From: Siminovitchia sediminis
GTDB lineage: Bacteria > Bacillota > Bacilli > Bacillales > Bacillaceae_C
Direction: 5' to 3'
DNA: 64,000 nt
Assembly (NCBI RefSeq): GCF_042680885.1
Contig: NZ_JBHUEO010000009.1
Location: 1 to 64,000, forward strand
In this document: positions 44,205 through 52,559 of the stretch, in pieces
How the letters are laid out: the number at the start of each line of letters is the position of its first letter
Position numbering within the stretch: the first letter of the stretch is position 1
Position numbers and translations under genes: made by a program
Notes under the pieces: model-generated
Databases searched by the model: none
The model's input: the letters and a program-made list of their open reading frames with translations, nothing else
Told to the model about the DNA's origin: nothing

Positions 44205-44298
44205 AGTAGGGGAACCGGTGGGGCCGGTTGAGATAGCATTCGGGAAAATGCTGACCCTTTGAACCTGATCTGGCTTATACCAGCGAAGGGAACGCCTA
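44205..44298 (+). promoter_or_regulatory. TPP riboswitch (THI box)
   Basis: All hallmarks are present in order: GGGGAACCGG, GGTTGAGATAGCA, GAAAATGCTGACCCTTTGAACCTGATCTGG (GCTGACCCTTTGAACCTGAT core) and ATACCAGCGAAGGGAAC. Binding of thiamine diphosphate should favour the terminator at 44314-44346 and shut off the downstream transporter operon. Confidence 0.95.
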
Positions 44299-44313
44299 TT
44301 TTACACAAGCGAT

Positions 44314-44346
44314 GGCGCCTGGGTTCAACTTCCCGGGCGCCTTTTT
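44314..44346 (+). terminator. Riboswitch-controlled terminator
   Basis: GGCGCC (44314-44319) pairs with GGCGCC (44336-44341) with GGG/CCC inside, followed by TTTTT. Confidence 0.75.
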
Positions 44347-44485
44347 CGCCTCATACATCTCTGACTCCAGGCAGGGTGCAAGGGATTTGAAGGGGCTGAC
44401 AGGAGGTCTTCCATTTTCCGGTTAGTGCTGCCCTGACTGCATACCTTGCGCTATTCTTGTTCAGCTTAGAAGGGGGAGTTTATAC

Positions 44486-45481
44486 ATGAAAAAATGGATC
44501 GTTGGTTTGATCATGATGGGAGTGCTTGCCGGGTGCAGCGGGCAGGAAGAAGCTCCAAGTGATTCGGAAGACAAGGAACAAAGTCTGGAAAAAGTGTCCG
44601 TTGTGCTGGATTGGACGCCCAATACAAACCATACCGGTTTATATGCAGCACAGAACCAAGGGTTTTTTGAAGAAGAAGGATTGGATGTAGAGATTATCCT
44701 GCCTGGGGAATCCGGTACTGATCAGCTCGTGGCTTCAGGCAAGTCTGAATTTGGCGTCAGCTATCAGGAGGCCATCACGGAAGCACGTGTTCAGGATGTA
44801 CCGATCGTGTCGATCGGAGCGGTCATCCAGCACAATACTTCCGGATTTGCGTCACCTGCAGAAAAAAATATTGAGTCACCAAAGGACTTTGAGGGTAAAA
44901 CTTATGGCGGCTGGGGGGCGCCTCTTGAAAAAGCAGTGATTGCTTCTTTGATGGATACTGAAGGAGCCGATGTTGAAAAAGTGGATATTGTCAACATGGG
45001 GGATACCGACTTTTTTACAGCTGTCCAAAGGGATATTGATTTTGCCTGGATTTATTATGCATGGACCGGAGTGGAAGCCGAACTCCGGGGTGAGGACCTC
45101 AACATGATTTACCTGACAGATTATTCGGACAAGCTGGATTACTATACTCCGGTGATTTCAACGAGTGAAAAAATGATAGAAGAAAATCCCGAGACGGTCA
45201 GGGCTTTTATGGCTGCAGTGACAAAAGGCTATGAATTTGCCATCGAAGAACCGGAGAAAGCAGCGGATATTTTAATTGAAGCTGTACCAGATTTAGATCC
45301 GGAACTCGTAAAAGAAAGCCAAAAATGGCTGGCTCCACGTTATCAGGATGATGCAGCCCGCTGGGGAGAGCAAAAAGCCGAAGTATGGCAAAATTATATG
45401 GATTGGATGCTCGATAAAGATCTGCTTGAAAAAGAAATTGACGTCAAACAAGCTTTTACCAATGAATTTTTACCCGAATAG
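44486..45481 (+). CDS. thiY: Thiamine-pyrimidine precursor binding lipoprotein (ThiY/THI5-like)
   Basis: ABC receptor of 331 residues for N-formyl-4-amino-5-aminomethyl-2-methylpyrimidine or the related HMP. Lipobox GVLAGCSG (Cys about 17) and the NMT1/THI5 hallmark DWTPNTNHTGLYAAQ early in the mature protein. GGGGGAG precedes ATG 44486. First gene after the TPP riboswitch, followed by permease and ATPase genes, which fixes the thiamine link. Confidence 0.92.
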   Translation: MKKWIVGLIMMGVLAGCSGQEEAPSDSEDKEQSLEKVSVVLDWTPNTNHTGLYAAQNQGFFEEEGLDVEIILPGESGTDQLVASGKSEFGVSYQEAITEARVQDVPIVSIGAVIQHNTSGFASPAEKNIESPKDFEGKTYGGWGAPLEKAVIASLMDTEGADVEKVDIVNMGDTDFFTAVQRDIDFAWIYYAWTGVEAELRGEDLNMIYLTDYSDKLDYYTPVISTSEKMIEENPETVRAFMAAVTKGYEFAIEEPEKAADILIEAVPDLDPELVKESQKWLAPRYQDDAARWGEQKAEVWQNYMDWMLDKDLLEKEIDVKQAFTNEFLPE

Positions 45482-45494
45482 GAGGCAAGCCGGC

Positions 45495-45785
45495 ATGGCT
45501 GATACACTTGTAAGCATTCAGATAATCCCAAAGTCGAAGAATGGGGAAGATGTCATCCCGTATGTGGATGAAGCAATCAAAGTGATTCAAGAGTCGGGCG
45601 TCAGGCACGAAGTGCATCCGCTGGAGACGACAATGGAAGGGGACTTTTCTGTCCTGATGGGAGTCATTCAGAAAATGAATGAAAGAATGATTGAGCTGGG
45701 GAGTTCCAATGTCATTTCCCAAGTAAAAATACTGTACCAGCCGGATGGAATAACGATGGACCAGTTAACGGAGAAATATCGATAA
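45495..45785 (+). CDS. Thiamine-binding YkoF/MTH1187 family protein
   Basis: Protein of 96 residues with the ferredoxin-like fold of the DUF77/MTH1187 family, related to the halves of YkoF, which bind thiamine. Typical segments are LVSIQIIPKS at the start and HEVHPLETTMEGDFSVLM in the middle. ATG 45495 follows GGAGG. It lies between receptor and permease genes and overlaps the permease start (TAATG), so it probably buffers or senses thiamine or its precursor. Confidence 0.88.
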   Translation: MADTLVSIQIIPKSKNGEDVIPYVDEAIKVIQESGVRHEVHPLETTMEGDFSVLMGVIQKMNERMIELGSSNVISQVKILYQPDGITMDQLTEKYR

Positions 45786-46546
45786 TGGACAGGATCGCAA
45801 AAAAAGGATGGAGGCCGGCAGCGGTCCTCCTCCTTTTATTATGTATATGGGAAGTGGCGGTGAACATTCTCGATATTCCAGGCTGGCTTCTTCCGGCACC
45901 GACCGTTATAGCATCGGAAGCCTCACAGGGATTTCAGGAACTGCTTCCGCACCTCCAGTCCACGGCAATGCTGGCTGTGGGCGGATTTATCATCGGCTGT
46001 TCCGTCGGGATATTGACTGCCGTCATCCTGCACCTTCTGCCGGGTGTGCAGGAATCAGTGTATCCGCTCCTGATCCTGTCGCAAAATGTACCGACGATCG
46101 TGTTGGCTCCGCTGCTCGTTATCTGGTTTGGCTTTGGACTGCTTCCCAAACTGATCGTGATCACTCTCGTCTGTTTCTTTCCTGTCACCGTTGCTGCCAT
46201 GGACGGATTCCGGAACGTGCCGCCTGACATGAGACATTACATGCTAATGGCCGGTGCTTCCAAAATTCAGATGTTTACAAAGCTGGAATGGCCGTACGCC
46301 TTATCTTCCGTTTTTTCGGGATTGAAAATATCTGCTACATACAGCGTGATGGGAGCTGTAATTTCCGAGTGGCTTGGTGCAAAAAACGGGGTTGGCGTAT
46401 ATATGACGCTGGCTTCCTCCTCTTTTCGGACAGAGCGGGTGTTTGTAGCTATTTTTATAATTATGATCTTAAGCCTCCTGTTTTTTGCGATGATTTCTGC
46501 AGCCGAAGCTGCACTTGTCAAATGGAGAAGAAGGAAGGTCGAATAG
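45785..46546 (+). CDS. thiX: Thiamine-precursor ABC transporter permease (ThiX-like)
   Basis: Permease of 253 residues of the SsuC/TauC/ThiX type: an N-terminal helix, then five helices with the EAA-like loop MRHYMLMAGASKIQMFTKLEWPYALSSV (in parts: MRHYMLMAGASKIQ, MFTKLEWPYALSSV). ATG 45785 overlaps the preceding stop. Partner of the flanking receptor and ATPase genes. Confidence 0.92.
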   Translation: MDRIAKKGWRPAAVLLLLLCIWEVAVNILDIPGWLLPAPTVIASEASQGFQELLPHLQSTAMLAVGGFIIGCSVGILTAVILHLLPGVQESVYPLLILSQNVPTIVLAPLLVIWFGFGLLPKLIVITLVCFFPVTVAAMDGFRNVPPDMRHYMLMAGASKIQMFTKLEWPYALSSVFSGLKISATYSVMGAVISEWLGAKNGVGVYMTLASSSFRTERVFVAIFIIMILSLLFFAMISAAEAALVKWRRRKVE

Positions 46547-47302
46547 ATGAGTCATTTGAAAATCAGGCATCTGACCAAAAGCTTTGCGGGAAAAGAAGTG
46601 CTCAAAGATATTCAACTGCATGTGGCAGAAGGGGAATTTGTTACAATTCTGGGACCTTCCGGAAGCGGGAAAAGTACGCTGTTCCATTTGATCGGCGGAT
46701 TGCTTGCACCTGACGGTGGGGGTATTTTTTTGGATGGGAAAGAAATTACGGGAGAGCGCGGACACATCAGCTACATGCCTCAGCAGCATTCTCTCTTCCC
46801 GTGGAGAAGCATTTTACAAAACGTCCTGCTGGGTCAGGAGATTACCGGGCAAAAAGATGAACAGCGTGCGATGGCAATGATTGATAAAGCGGGCCTATCC
46901 GGCTATGAACATGAGCTGCCGGATGCCTTGTCGGGCGGGATGAAACAGCGGGCTGCTTTTATCCGCGCGTTGTTAAGTCCGCAGCCGCTGATATTGCTGG
47001 ATGAGCCTTTTTCCGCCCTGGATGATTTTACCCGTCAGGATATGCAGCAGTGGCTGCAATCTATCTGGATGGAATACAAAAAGACGATTTTATTTATCAC
47101 CCATAATATTGAAGAAGCGCTTTTTCTATCAGACCGGATCATTATTTTATCAACGAAGCCCGCATCCGTTAGGAAGGAGTTCACTCTTCCTTTTGATTGG
47201 CCCCGGCCAAAAGAGCTCGTTTTTTCAAAAGAATTTTTTGAGTGGAAACAGGAAATCGGCAGCTGGATTGTCAGGGAAAAAAGCAGAGGGGGAGCAGAGT
47301 GA
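46547..47302 (+). CDS. thiZ: Thiamine-precursor ABC transporter ATP-binding protein (ThiZ-like)
   Basis: ATPase of 251 residues of the NrtD/SsuB/TauB group: Walker A GPSGSGKSTLF, Q-loop MPQQHSLFPWRSI, signature LSGGMKQRAAF, Walker B LILLDEPFSALD and H-loop FITHNIEEA. Its ATG directly follows the permease stop, and its own stop overlaps the next start (GTGA). Confidence 0.94.
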   Translation: MSHLKIRHLTKSFAGKEVLKDIQLHVAEGEFVTILGPSGSGKSTLFHLIGGLLAPDGGGIFLDGKEITGERGHISYMPQQHSLFPWRSILQNVLLGQEITGQKDEQRAMAMIDKAGLSGYEHELPDALSGGMKQRAAFIRALLSPQPLILLDEPFSALDDFTRQDMQQWLQSIWMEYKKTILFITHNIEEALFLSDRIIILSTKPASVRKEFTLPFDWPRPKELVFSKEFFEWKQEIGSWIVREKSRGGAE

Positions 47303-48084
47303 AGCCAATCATTGATGCCCATATCCATTTGGATTTGTATGAGGCTGCGGAGATAGAGGAGATCATGGCCGGTTTGGAGAATGCACAATGTACAGATGTC
47401 ATATCGGTCTCTTATCATTTGGATTCGTGCAGGATTAATTTACAGCTGGCAGAGACATACCATCAAGTCCGGCCGGCATTCGGATTTCATCCGGAGCAGG
47501 AACTCCCGTCAGACCATGAGATTTCGCAGCTGTTTTCATGGATGGAAAATCATGCAGAAGATATGGTGGCGGTTGGAGAAGTCGGCTTGCCTTATTACAT
47601 GCGAATGGAGCAGGGGGCTGGCTTTTCACTCCAGGGCTATATGGAGCTCCTCGAAGAATTTATTAAGGGAGCCAAGCGTTGGAATAAGCCCATTGTCCTG
47701 CATGCTGTGTATGATGATGCACCTGCTGCTTGTGATTTGTTAGAAAAACATGGAGTGAAAAAGGCGCATTTTCATTGGTTTAAAGGTGATGCCCCAACCA
47801 CTGAGCGCATCGCTGAAAATGGCTGGTTTATATCAGTCACGCCTGATGTGCTTTATGAGCAGGAAATCCGGGGACTCGTACAGCGGTATCCATTAAAACA
47901 AATGATGGTAGAAACGGATGGGCCCTGGCGGTTTGAAGGGATTTTCTCCGGAAAAATGACCCATCCGCGTATGATCCACCAGTCGGTGGACCAGATCTCC
48001 TCGATCAAGGGTTGTCCTCCAGAGGCTGTGTATCAGACTTTGTACGCAAATACAAAGGAATTTTACCGCTTAAACGGCAGGTGA
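47299..48084 (+). CDS. TatD-family metal-dependent hydrolase in a thiamine-precursor operon
   Basis: TIM-barrel hydrolase of 261 residues. HxH metal motif in IIDAHIHLDLY, Glu in VAVGEVGLPYY, His in KPIVLHAVYDD and AHFHWFKGD, and terminal Asp in MMVETDGPW. GTG 47299 overlaps the ATPase stop, with GGGGGAG upstream. Shorter and more divergent than housekeeping TatD DNases. Related transporter operons carry TenA or the YlmB deformylase for pyrimidine salvage; here this enzyme takes the last position, so it may process the imported pyrimidine (inference). Confidence 0.85.
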   Translation: MKPIIDAHIHLDLYEAAEIEEIMAGLENAQCTDVISVSYHLDSCRINLQLAETYHQVRPAFGFHPEQELPSDHEISQLFSWMENHAEDMVAVGEVGLPYYMRMEQGAGFSLQGYMELLEEFIKGAKRWNKPIVLHAVYDDAPAACDLLEKHGVKKAHFHWFKGDAPTTERIAENGWFISVTPDVLYEQEIRGLVQRYPLKQMMVETDGPWRFEGIFSGKMTHPRMIHQSVDQISSIKGCPPEAVYQTLYANTKEFYRLNGR

Positions 48085-48142
48085 GCATGTTTTAACCTCC
48101 CATTTAACGGAAAAAGAACAGTAAAGAAGTGGAGGGATAAAT

Positions 48143-48364
48143 ATGGAATCAAAATCTGCCCAAGATCAGATTGACAGAGCTAAAGCACTAAAGGAACGGA
48201 ACAACAAAGAAGAAGCCTTTTATAGAGATAAAGAGAAGCAGGCACAGCGTGACCAGCTCGTCATGCCTGTGGATGATGTCTCCAATGAATTATTGGAGAA
48301 ACAGGAGAAATATGAAAACGACAAGGACGCTACCTATCAGCCGCGGGATTTGGAAGATGAATAA
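48143..48364 (+). CDS. Small hydrophilic hypothetical protein
   Basis: 73 residues, very charged (Lys/Glu/Asp/Gln rich), largely helical, no membrane segment, ending YQPRDLEDE. GGAGGG precedes ATG 48143. No family recognised. It may be read from the upstream thiamine operon or an unseen promoter in the 58-base gap. A strong terminator follows 1 base after its stop. Confidence 0.7.
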   Translation: MESKSAQDQIDRAKALKERNNKEEAFYRDKEKQAQRDQLVMPVDDVSNELLEKQEKYENDKDATYQPRDLEDE

Positions 48365-48365
48365 A

Positions 48366-48402
48366 TGGAAAAAACTGACCGTACGCCGGTCAGTTTTTTT
48401 AT
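48366..48402. terminator. Bidirectional terminator
   Basis: AAAAACTGACCG-TAC-GCCGGTCAGTTTTTT, a near-perfect stem with A-run and T-run on its two sides. Confidence 0.85.
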
Positions 48403-48512
48403 GGTTGATTATGGTTGAAGTTTCTTAAAGGTCCTCGACGGCAAAAGCGTAAGACAGTACTATCCACGGAAGTCCTGAGTTTTGCCGATATATGCAAACT
48501 CGGCAAATCCCC

Positions 48513-49124
48513 TTACCGGCTTCCGTTTTTCATCCACTCTGCTACGGTAATTGTACGTTTTGCCTGATGTTTGACTGCACCTTCCACGTTTTCTATCATA
48601 TTGCCGTCCTGATCAACAGAAACACTTGTCCCATAAGGATTCCCGCCAGCTTCAAAGAGAACAGGGTCTGTGTAACCAGGTGGTGCAACGATCGCACCCC
48701 AATGGTACATGGTCGTATACAAGGAAAGGATCGTAGCCTCTTGTCCGCCATGGGGGTTTTGGGCAGAAGACATGGCGCTGACGACTTTGTTTGCCAATTT
48801 TCCCTGAGCCCAGAGTCCTCCCTGTGTATCAAGGAACTGCTTCATTTGGCTTGCAACATTTCCAAAACGTGTCGGTACACTGAAAATGATGGCATCTGCC
48901 CACTCCAGGTCGTCCGAAGTGGCTTCAGGGACATTTTGCGTTGCCTCTACATGAGCTTTCCATGCCGGGTTGGACTCAATGGCTGCCTGCGGAGCCAGTT
49001 CAGGCACCTTTAACAGTTTAACCTCCGCACCAGCATCTTTTCCGGCTTCTTCAGCCCATTGGGCCAATTGATAGTTTGTTCCGGTTGAGCTGTAATAGAT
49101 GACTGCCAGTTTAATATTGGGCAT
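48513..49124 (-). CDS. wrbA: NAD(P)H:quinone oxidoreductase, WrbA type
   Basis: FMN flavodoxin-fold enzyme of 203 residues that reduces quinones by two electrons. FMN phosphate loop YYSSTGTNYQLA at 9-20, SVPTRFGNVASQMKQFLD and GGQEATILSLYTTMYHWGA are WrbA signatures. ATG 49124 follows AAGGAGGAG; the frame opens at 49157. It stands alone, 600 bases from the quinone/catechol operon of the same strand, and may belong to the same stress response. Confidence 0.92.
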   Translation of the reverse strand: MPNIKLAVIYYSSTGTNYQLAQWAEEAGKDAGAEVKLLKVPELAPQAAIESNPAWKAHVEATQNVPEATSDDLEWADAIIFSVPTRFGNVASQMKQFLDTQGGLWAQGKLANKVVSAMSSAQNPHGGQEATILSLYTTMYHWGAIVAPPGYTDPVLFEAGGNPYGTSVSVDQDGNMIENVEGAVKHQAKRTITVAEWMKNGSR

Positions 49125-49685
49125 ACCAATCTCCTCCTTGAACGTTGTACACGTCATGTTTTCCCTTTTTACATAAACTCAACCCACTTTTATGCAGGGG
49201 CTGTTAAACATTCATGTTGTTCATTTTCAAAAGCAGTGAAACCCTCAGTTATCAAGAGGTCCTAACGCTGCATATGAAATTAATTGAATGAACAGGCAAT
49301 GCCTATAAAATTGAAAGTGATGCCTGCGGCTGCTAATTTCATCCCCTTTTGCCTGCGTTTTTTCGTTTCTCTTCAGCCTGTCATCCCAAGTAATAGCCCG
49401 GCTGTACTAAGAATCGCCCCAAATCCTATTAGAAACATCTGAAAATGGATACAATGGCCATAAGCAACGAACCTGTCATTTTTCCATTTAGTTCTTTATC
49501 GGCTGGGGATGCTTGGGTTTCTAACAAAAGCTTTGTCCTCCCCCTGATTGCACAAACGCTTTTTGCTTACATTGAATTTCTAAACAGTCCTTTTGACAGA
49601 TGCAAACGATCGGAGGATAACATACGAAATATGAAACATCTCCACGGTATCCAAACCCAATAGGCAGACGGACCGGGCCCTTTAT
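49125..49685. other. Intergenic region with a possible small membrane-protein remnant
   Basis: No intact gene seen in about 560 bases. On the minus strand, TTG 49527 (after GGGGGAGG) begins METQASPADKELNGKMTG-like sequence preceding a hydrophobic stretch, but the frame stops after 32 codons; a +1 shift near 49440 would continue the hydrophobic segment as MFLIGFGAILSTAGLLLGMTG (in parts: MFLIGFGAILS, TAGLLLGMTG) to a stop at 49373. A plus-strand frame at 49445-49663 lacks a ribosome site. Confidence 0.3.
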
Positions 49686-49717
49686 GTAAAAAAAGGCCTC
49701 TCTTTAGGCCTTCTTTT
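49686..49717. terminator. Terminator of the Mhq-like operon
   Basis: AAAAAAAGGCCT-CTCTTT-AGGCCTTCTTTT; on the minus strand the stem is followed by TTTTTTTA. Four bases beyond the last stop of the operon. Confidence 0.85.
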
Positions 49718-49720
49718 GCT

Positions 49721-50329
49721 TCATGAGCGGTAAATGTTTTTATACCATGATGCTGCTGCTTGAACTTCTGTCATAGTCAATTGGTGTCCGTTTGATTCCC
49801 AATGAATGGACACATTGGCCGAAGCGCCTTCCAGCAGGTCTTGAAGCTCCGAAGATTCAGCCGGAGGGCACATGGGATCGTTTTCTCCCGCTGCAATAAA
49901 TATGGATGTTCCACTTAGATCCGGAAGCTTTATTCCTCTTCTCGGCACCATCGGGTGATGTAATATGGCTCCGCTCAGGGCATCTTTATAATGGAATAAT
50001 AGGCTTGCAGCAATATTGGCCCCATTGGAATAACCGATGGCAACGGCCCGTTTGCGGTCAAAACCATATTTTTCTGAGGCCTCCCCTAAAAATTCATAAA
50101 GCTCCTGTGTACGAAAAATTAAATCCTGCTCATCAAAAACCCCTTCAGCCAGCCTGCGGAAGAAGCGGGGCATGCCGTTTTCGAGAACATTACCGCGCAC
50201 ACTTAAAACAGAGGCGTCTTTGTCAACAATTTCTGCCAGCGGAAGCAGGTCTTTTTCTGTTCCTCCTGTTCCGTGCAAAAGAAGCAAGGTTGGGCTAGAG
50301 CTGTTTCCTTCTTTAAAAATATGTTTCAT
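49721..50329 (-). CDS. Alpha/beta hydrolase, MhqD-like carboxylesterase
   Basis: Serine hydrolase of 202 residues. Oxyanion segment LLLLHGTGGTEKDLLPLA, nucleophile elbow GYSNGAN (Ser about 100), Asp in AGENDPMCPP and His in ESNGHQLT. Closest in plan to B. subtilis MhqD and YodD-type esterases co-regulated with ring-cleaving dioxygenases. Last gene of a four-gene minus-strand operon; would hydrolyse ring-cleavage products or ester adducts (inference). Confidence 0.88.
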   Translation of the reverse strand: MKHIFKEGNSSSPTLLLLHGTGGTEKDLLPLAEIVDKDASVLSVRGNVLENGMPRFFRRLAEGVFDEQDLIFRTQELYEFLGEASEKYGFDRKRAVAIGYSNGANIAASLLFHYKDALSGAILHHPMVPRRGIKLPDLSGTSIFIAAGENDPMCPPAESSELQDLLEGASANVSIHWESNGHQLTMTEVQAAASWYKNIYRS

Positions 50330-50347
50330 GTTGATCTCCTTTTTCGG

Positions 50348-50962
50348 TTATTTGGGTCTTTCTATCTCAAAGTTTTTTCCGATGTTTGCATAACTGTTTC
50401 CTGCCAATCGGGAGACGGCCCCCAATGCGTCCGGATCAATTTTGCAGTGGTCATAGTATACTTGGTCATCAATATGGAATTGGACAATTTTCCCTATGAT
50501 CAGATCTGTACCGGCGGTAATTCCGTCACCGCCCAATTCAATCAGCTGTTCAAGTACACATTCCATGCGGACTTTGGCTTCCTGAATTCCCGGTACTGAA
50601 ATCTTGCTGCTTTTCACTGCGGTTAACTGTGCGGTCTCTACCTCACTTTGATCGGGAGGAAGGGAGGCTGCTGTTTCATTAATCGGATGTACATTTTGCT
50701 GATCGACGATATGAACAACAAATTCTTTCCGTTCCTGTATGTTGCGGGCTGTGTCTTTCGGTTCACCTTTCTTCCGCTGGACAGATACAGAAATCAGCGG
50801 AGGATTGGAAGATACAATATTAAAATAACTGTATGGGGCGCCATTGAGGGTCCCATCCTTTGCCTGGCTTGTCACAAATGCAATCGGCCGCGGTATAATG
50901 CTGCCGGTCATCAGCTTGTAATTATCTCTTTCGCTGTTTTGGGTCGGATCGATGGATATCAC
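50348..50962 (-). CDS. Flavin reductase-like domain protein
   Basis: FMN-binding split-barrel protein of 204 residues. TGSIIPRPIAFVTSQAKDG, APYSYFNIVSSNPPLISVSV (conserved FMN contacts) and the C-terminal Y-x-DHCKIDPDALGAVSRL are typical of the family. Related proteins reduce flavins or act as flavoenzymes on aromatic compounds. It starts one base before the end of the dioxygenase gene region and is presumably co-transcribed with it. Confidence 0.88.
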   Translation of the reverse strand: MISIDPTQNSERDNYKLMTGSIIPRPIAFVTSQAKDGTLNGAPYSYFNIVSSNPPLISVSVQRKKGEPKDTARNIQERKEFVVHIVDQQNVHPINETAASLPPDQSEVETAQLTAVKSSKISVPGIQEAKVRMECVLEQLIELGGDGITAGTDLIIGKIVQFHIDDQVYYDHCKIDPDALGAVSRLAGNSYANIGKNFEIERPK

Positions 50963-51916
50963 TCAATCTGCCTCCTTCTTATCCAGCTTTCTTACTTTAA
51001 TGGGGATCAATTCTCTTTCCAGTCTTTCACGATACTTTTCATATTGAGGAGGAAGTTTCAGTTCTTTGCCCATCGCTTCATAGGGTTCATCAATCGCAAA
51101 TCCTGGAGGATCCGTTGCAATTTCAAATAAAATATTCCCTCTTTCCCTGAAATAGATGGCGTTAAAATAGTTGCGGTCCCGCACAGATGTAACGCTGTAC
51201 CCGTGTTCTGCAATGTATTTCTGCCAGTCCAGCTGGTCTTCATCGTCCACGGCGCGCCAGGCAATATGGTGGACGGTACCGACGCCCATTTGACCCGGTC
51301 CGCCGGCTGAAGCTTTCAAGTCGATAACATTTCCGATATCAGCTGAAGAGCGGAAACGGATCAAGCCATTCTCTTCTCCGATTTTTTCCAGCCCCATGAT
51401 GTTTTCCAGCAGCTGAGCAGTACTTGCCGGATTGGAAGAGTTTAATGAAGCTCCGGCAAATCCCTTGATCGCCACATCAGGGCCTATACCATCAAATGTC
51501 CATGTGTTCGGCTCTCCCGCTTTTCGCTCAACTAATTCCAGCTGAAGGCCCTGGGGATCGGAGAAAGTAAGAACCTTCTCGCCAAAGCGCTCCTTTTCGT
51601 TAAAAGAGAGTTTAAACTTCTGCAGTCTTGCTCTCCAGAAGGGAAGAGTACCTTCCGGCACTGCATAACTTGTGACACCTACCATGCCGTCTCCGGTTTT
51701 TCCCGGATAAGCTCCGGCCCATGGGAAAAATGTAATGATGGTACCGGGATGTCCGCCCTCATCTCCAAAGTATAGGTGGTAAGTCCCGGGATCGTCGAAA
51801 TTAATTGTTTTTTTAATGAGTCGCAACCCCAGAACTCCTGCATAAAAATCAACGTTTTCCTGCGGTTGTCCCACAATGGCTGTAATATGGTGAATACCTG
51901 CTGTGCTTTTGCTCAT
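50963..51916 (-). CDS. Ring-cleaving (extradiol) dioxygenase, MhqO/MhqA-like
   Basis: Glyoxalase/bleomycin-resistance superfamily enzyme of 317 residues with two VOC modules (about 5-150 and 155-290). Metal ligands are likely His in GIHHITAIVG, His in GTVHHIAWRA and Glu in NILFEIATDPPG. Matches the dioxygenases of the B. subtilis MhqR regulon that open catechol or hydroquinone rings. ATG overlaps the regulator stop by 4 bases. Confidence 0.92.
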   Translation of the reverse strand: MSKSTAGIHHITAIVGQPQENVDFYAGVLGLRLIKKTINFDDPGTYHLYFGDEGGHPGTIITFFPWAGAYPGKTGDGMVGVTSYAVPEGTLPFWRARLQKFKLSFNEKERFGEKVLTFSDPQGLQLELVERKAGEPNTWTFDGIGPDVAIKGFAGASLNSSNPASTAQLLENIMGLEKIGEENGLIRFRSSADIGNVIDLKASAGGPGQMGVGTVHHIAWRAVDDEDQLDWQKYIAEHGYSVTSVRDRNYFNAIYFRERGNILFEIATDPPGFAIDEPYEAMGKELKLPPQYEKYRERLERELIPIKVRKLDKKEAD

Positions 51917-52362
51917 GATTTTGGCTCCTTTCCTGTTTCACTTGCCTGATGTCCAACTTTTTTCAAAAGTCCAATCAGCCTTTCTTTTTCCTCTTCCAAT
52001 AAATTCCCAAACAGGTGCTTAATGAATCGCTGATGTTCAGGAAAGACCTTTTTCATAAACTCCTCTCCTGCATCTGTCAGAATAACATGGACAACCCTTC
52101 GGTCATCAGGGCATGGCCTGCGGTCGAGCATCCCTTTTTTCTCCAGTTTATCAATGACATACGTTATGGAACCGCTGGCGATGAGTACCTTGCTGCAAAT
52201 TTGCCGAACGGTCATGGGTCCTTTATGAAAGAGGGCCTCCAACACTACAAATTCCGAATGGTTCAACCCGTAGCGAATCATATCCTGTTTGACTCTTTCT
52301 TGTATCGACTTAGCAGCTTTCATCAAGATAACAAAAGCTTTTAAGGACGAATCCTGCCCCAT
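51913..52362 (-). CDS. MarR-family regulator, MhqR-like
   Basis: Repressor of 149 residues: winged helix at about 35-100 with MTVRQICSKVLIASGSITYV, DKLEKKGMLDRRPCPDDRR and dimerisation helices at the ends. CCGGAGG precedes ATG 52362. First gene of an operon with a dioxygenase, flavin-reductase-like protein and esterase, the gene set controlled by MhqR in B. subtilis. An inverted repeat just upstream (52389-52407) is a likely operator, giving autoregulation and induction by quinones or catechols. Confidence 0.9.
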   Translation of the reverse strand: MGQDSSLKAFVILMKAAKSIQERVKQDMIRYGLNHSEFVVLEALFHKGPMTVRQICSKVLIASGSITYVIDKLEKKGMLDRRPCPDDRRVVHVILTDAGEEFMKKVFPEHQRFIKHLFGNLLEEEKERLIGLLKKVGHQASETGKEPKS

Positions 52363-52388
52363 CAGGAAAACCTCCGGTATATATTTTT

Positions 52389-52407
52389 AATTCATATATC
52401 CTGAATT
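52389..52407 (-). promoter_or_regulatory. Inverted repeat, probable MarR-type operator
   Basis: AATTCA-N7-TGAATT, 27 bases before the regulator start. MarR-family operators commonly have this size and AT-rich symmetry. Confidence 0.55.
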
Positions 52408-52471
52408 GAGAATAATTTACCTTTCATTTCTCGAATTGTCAATTATCCAAACTTGTAAAGTATTCCTGGAA

Positions 52472-52500
52472 TTGAATCTGAGTCCTAAATAGAGTAAGAT
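52472..52500 (+). promoter_or_regulatory. sigmaA promoter of brnQ
   Basis: TTGAAT (52472-52477), 17 bases, TAAGAT (52495-52500), 60 bases before the start codon. Confidence 0.55.
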
Positions 52501-52559
52501 AATAAAGTCTTCTTTATCAATTTTCGACAAATTGCTACTTTTATTTGGAGGAATGATTT

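Noticed and set aside
49445..49663. 72-codon plus-strand ORF
   Set aside because: No ribosome site or promoter and no family resemblance. The opposite strand carries a more protein-like but broken small frame.
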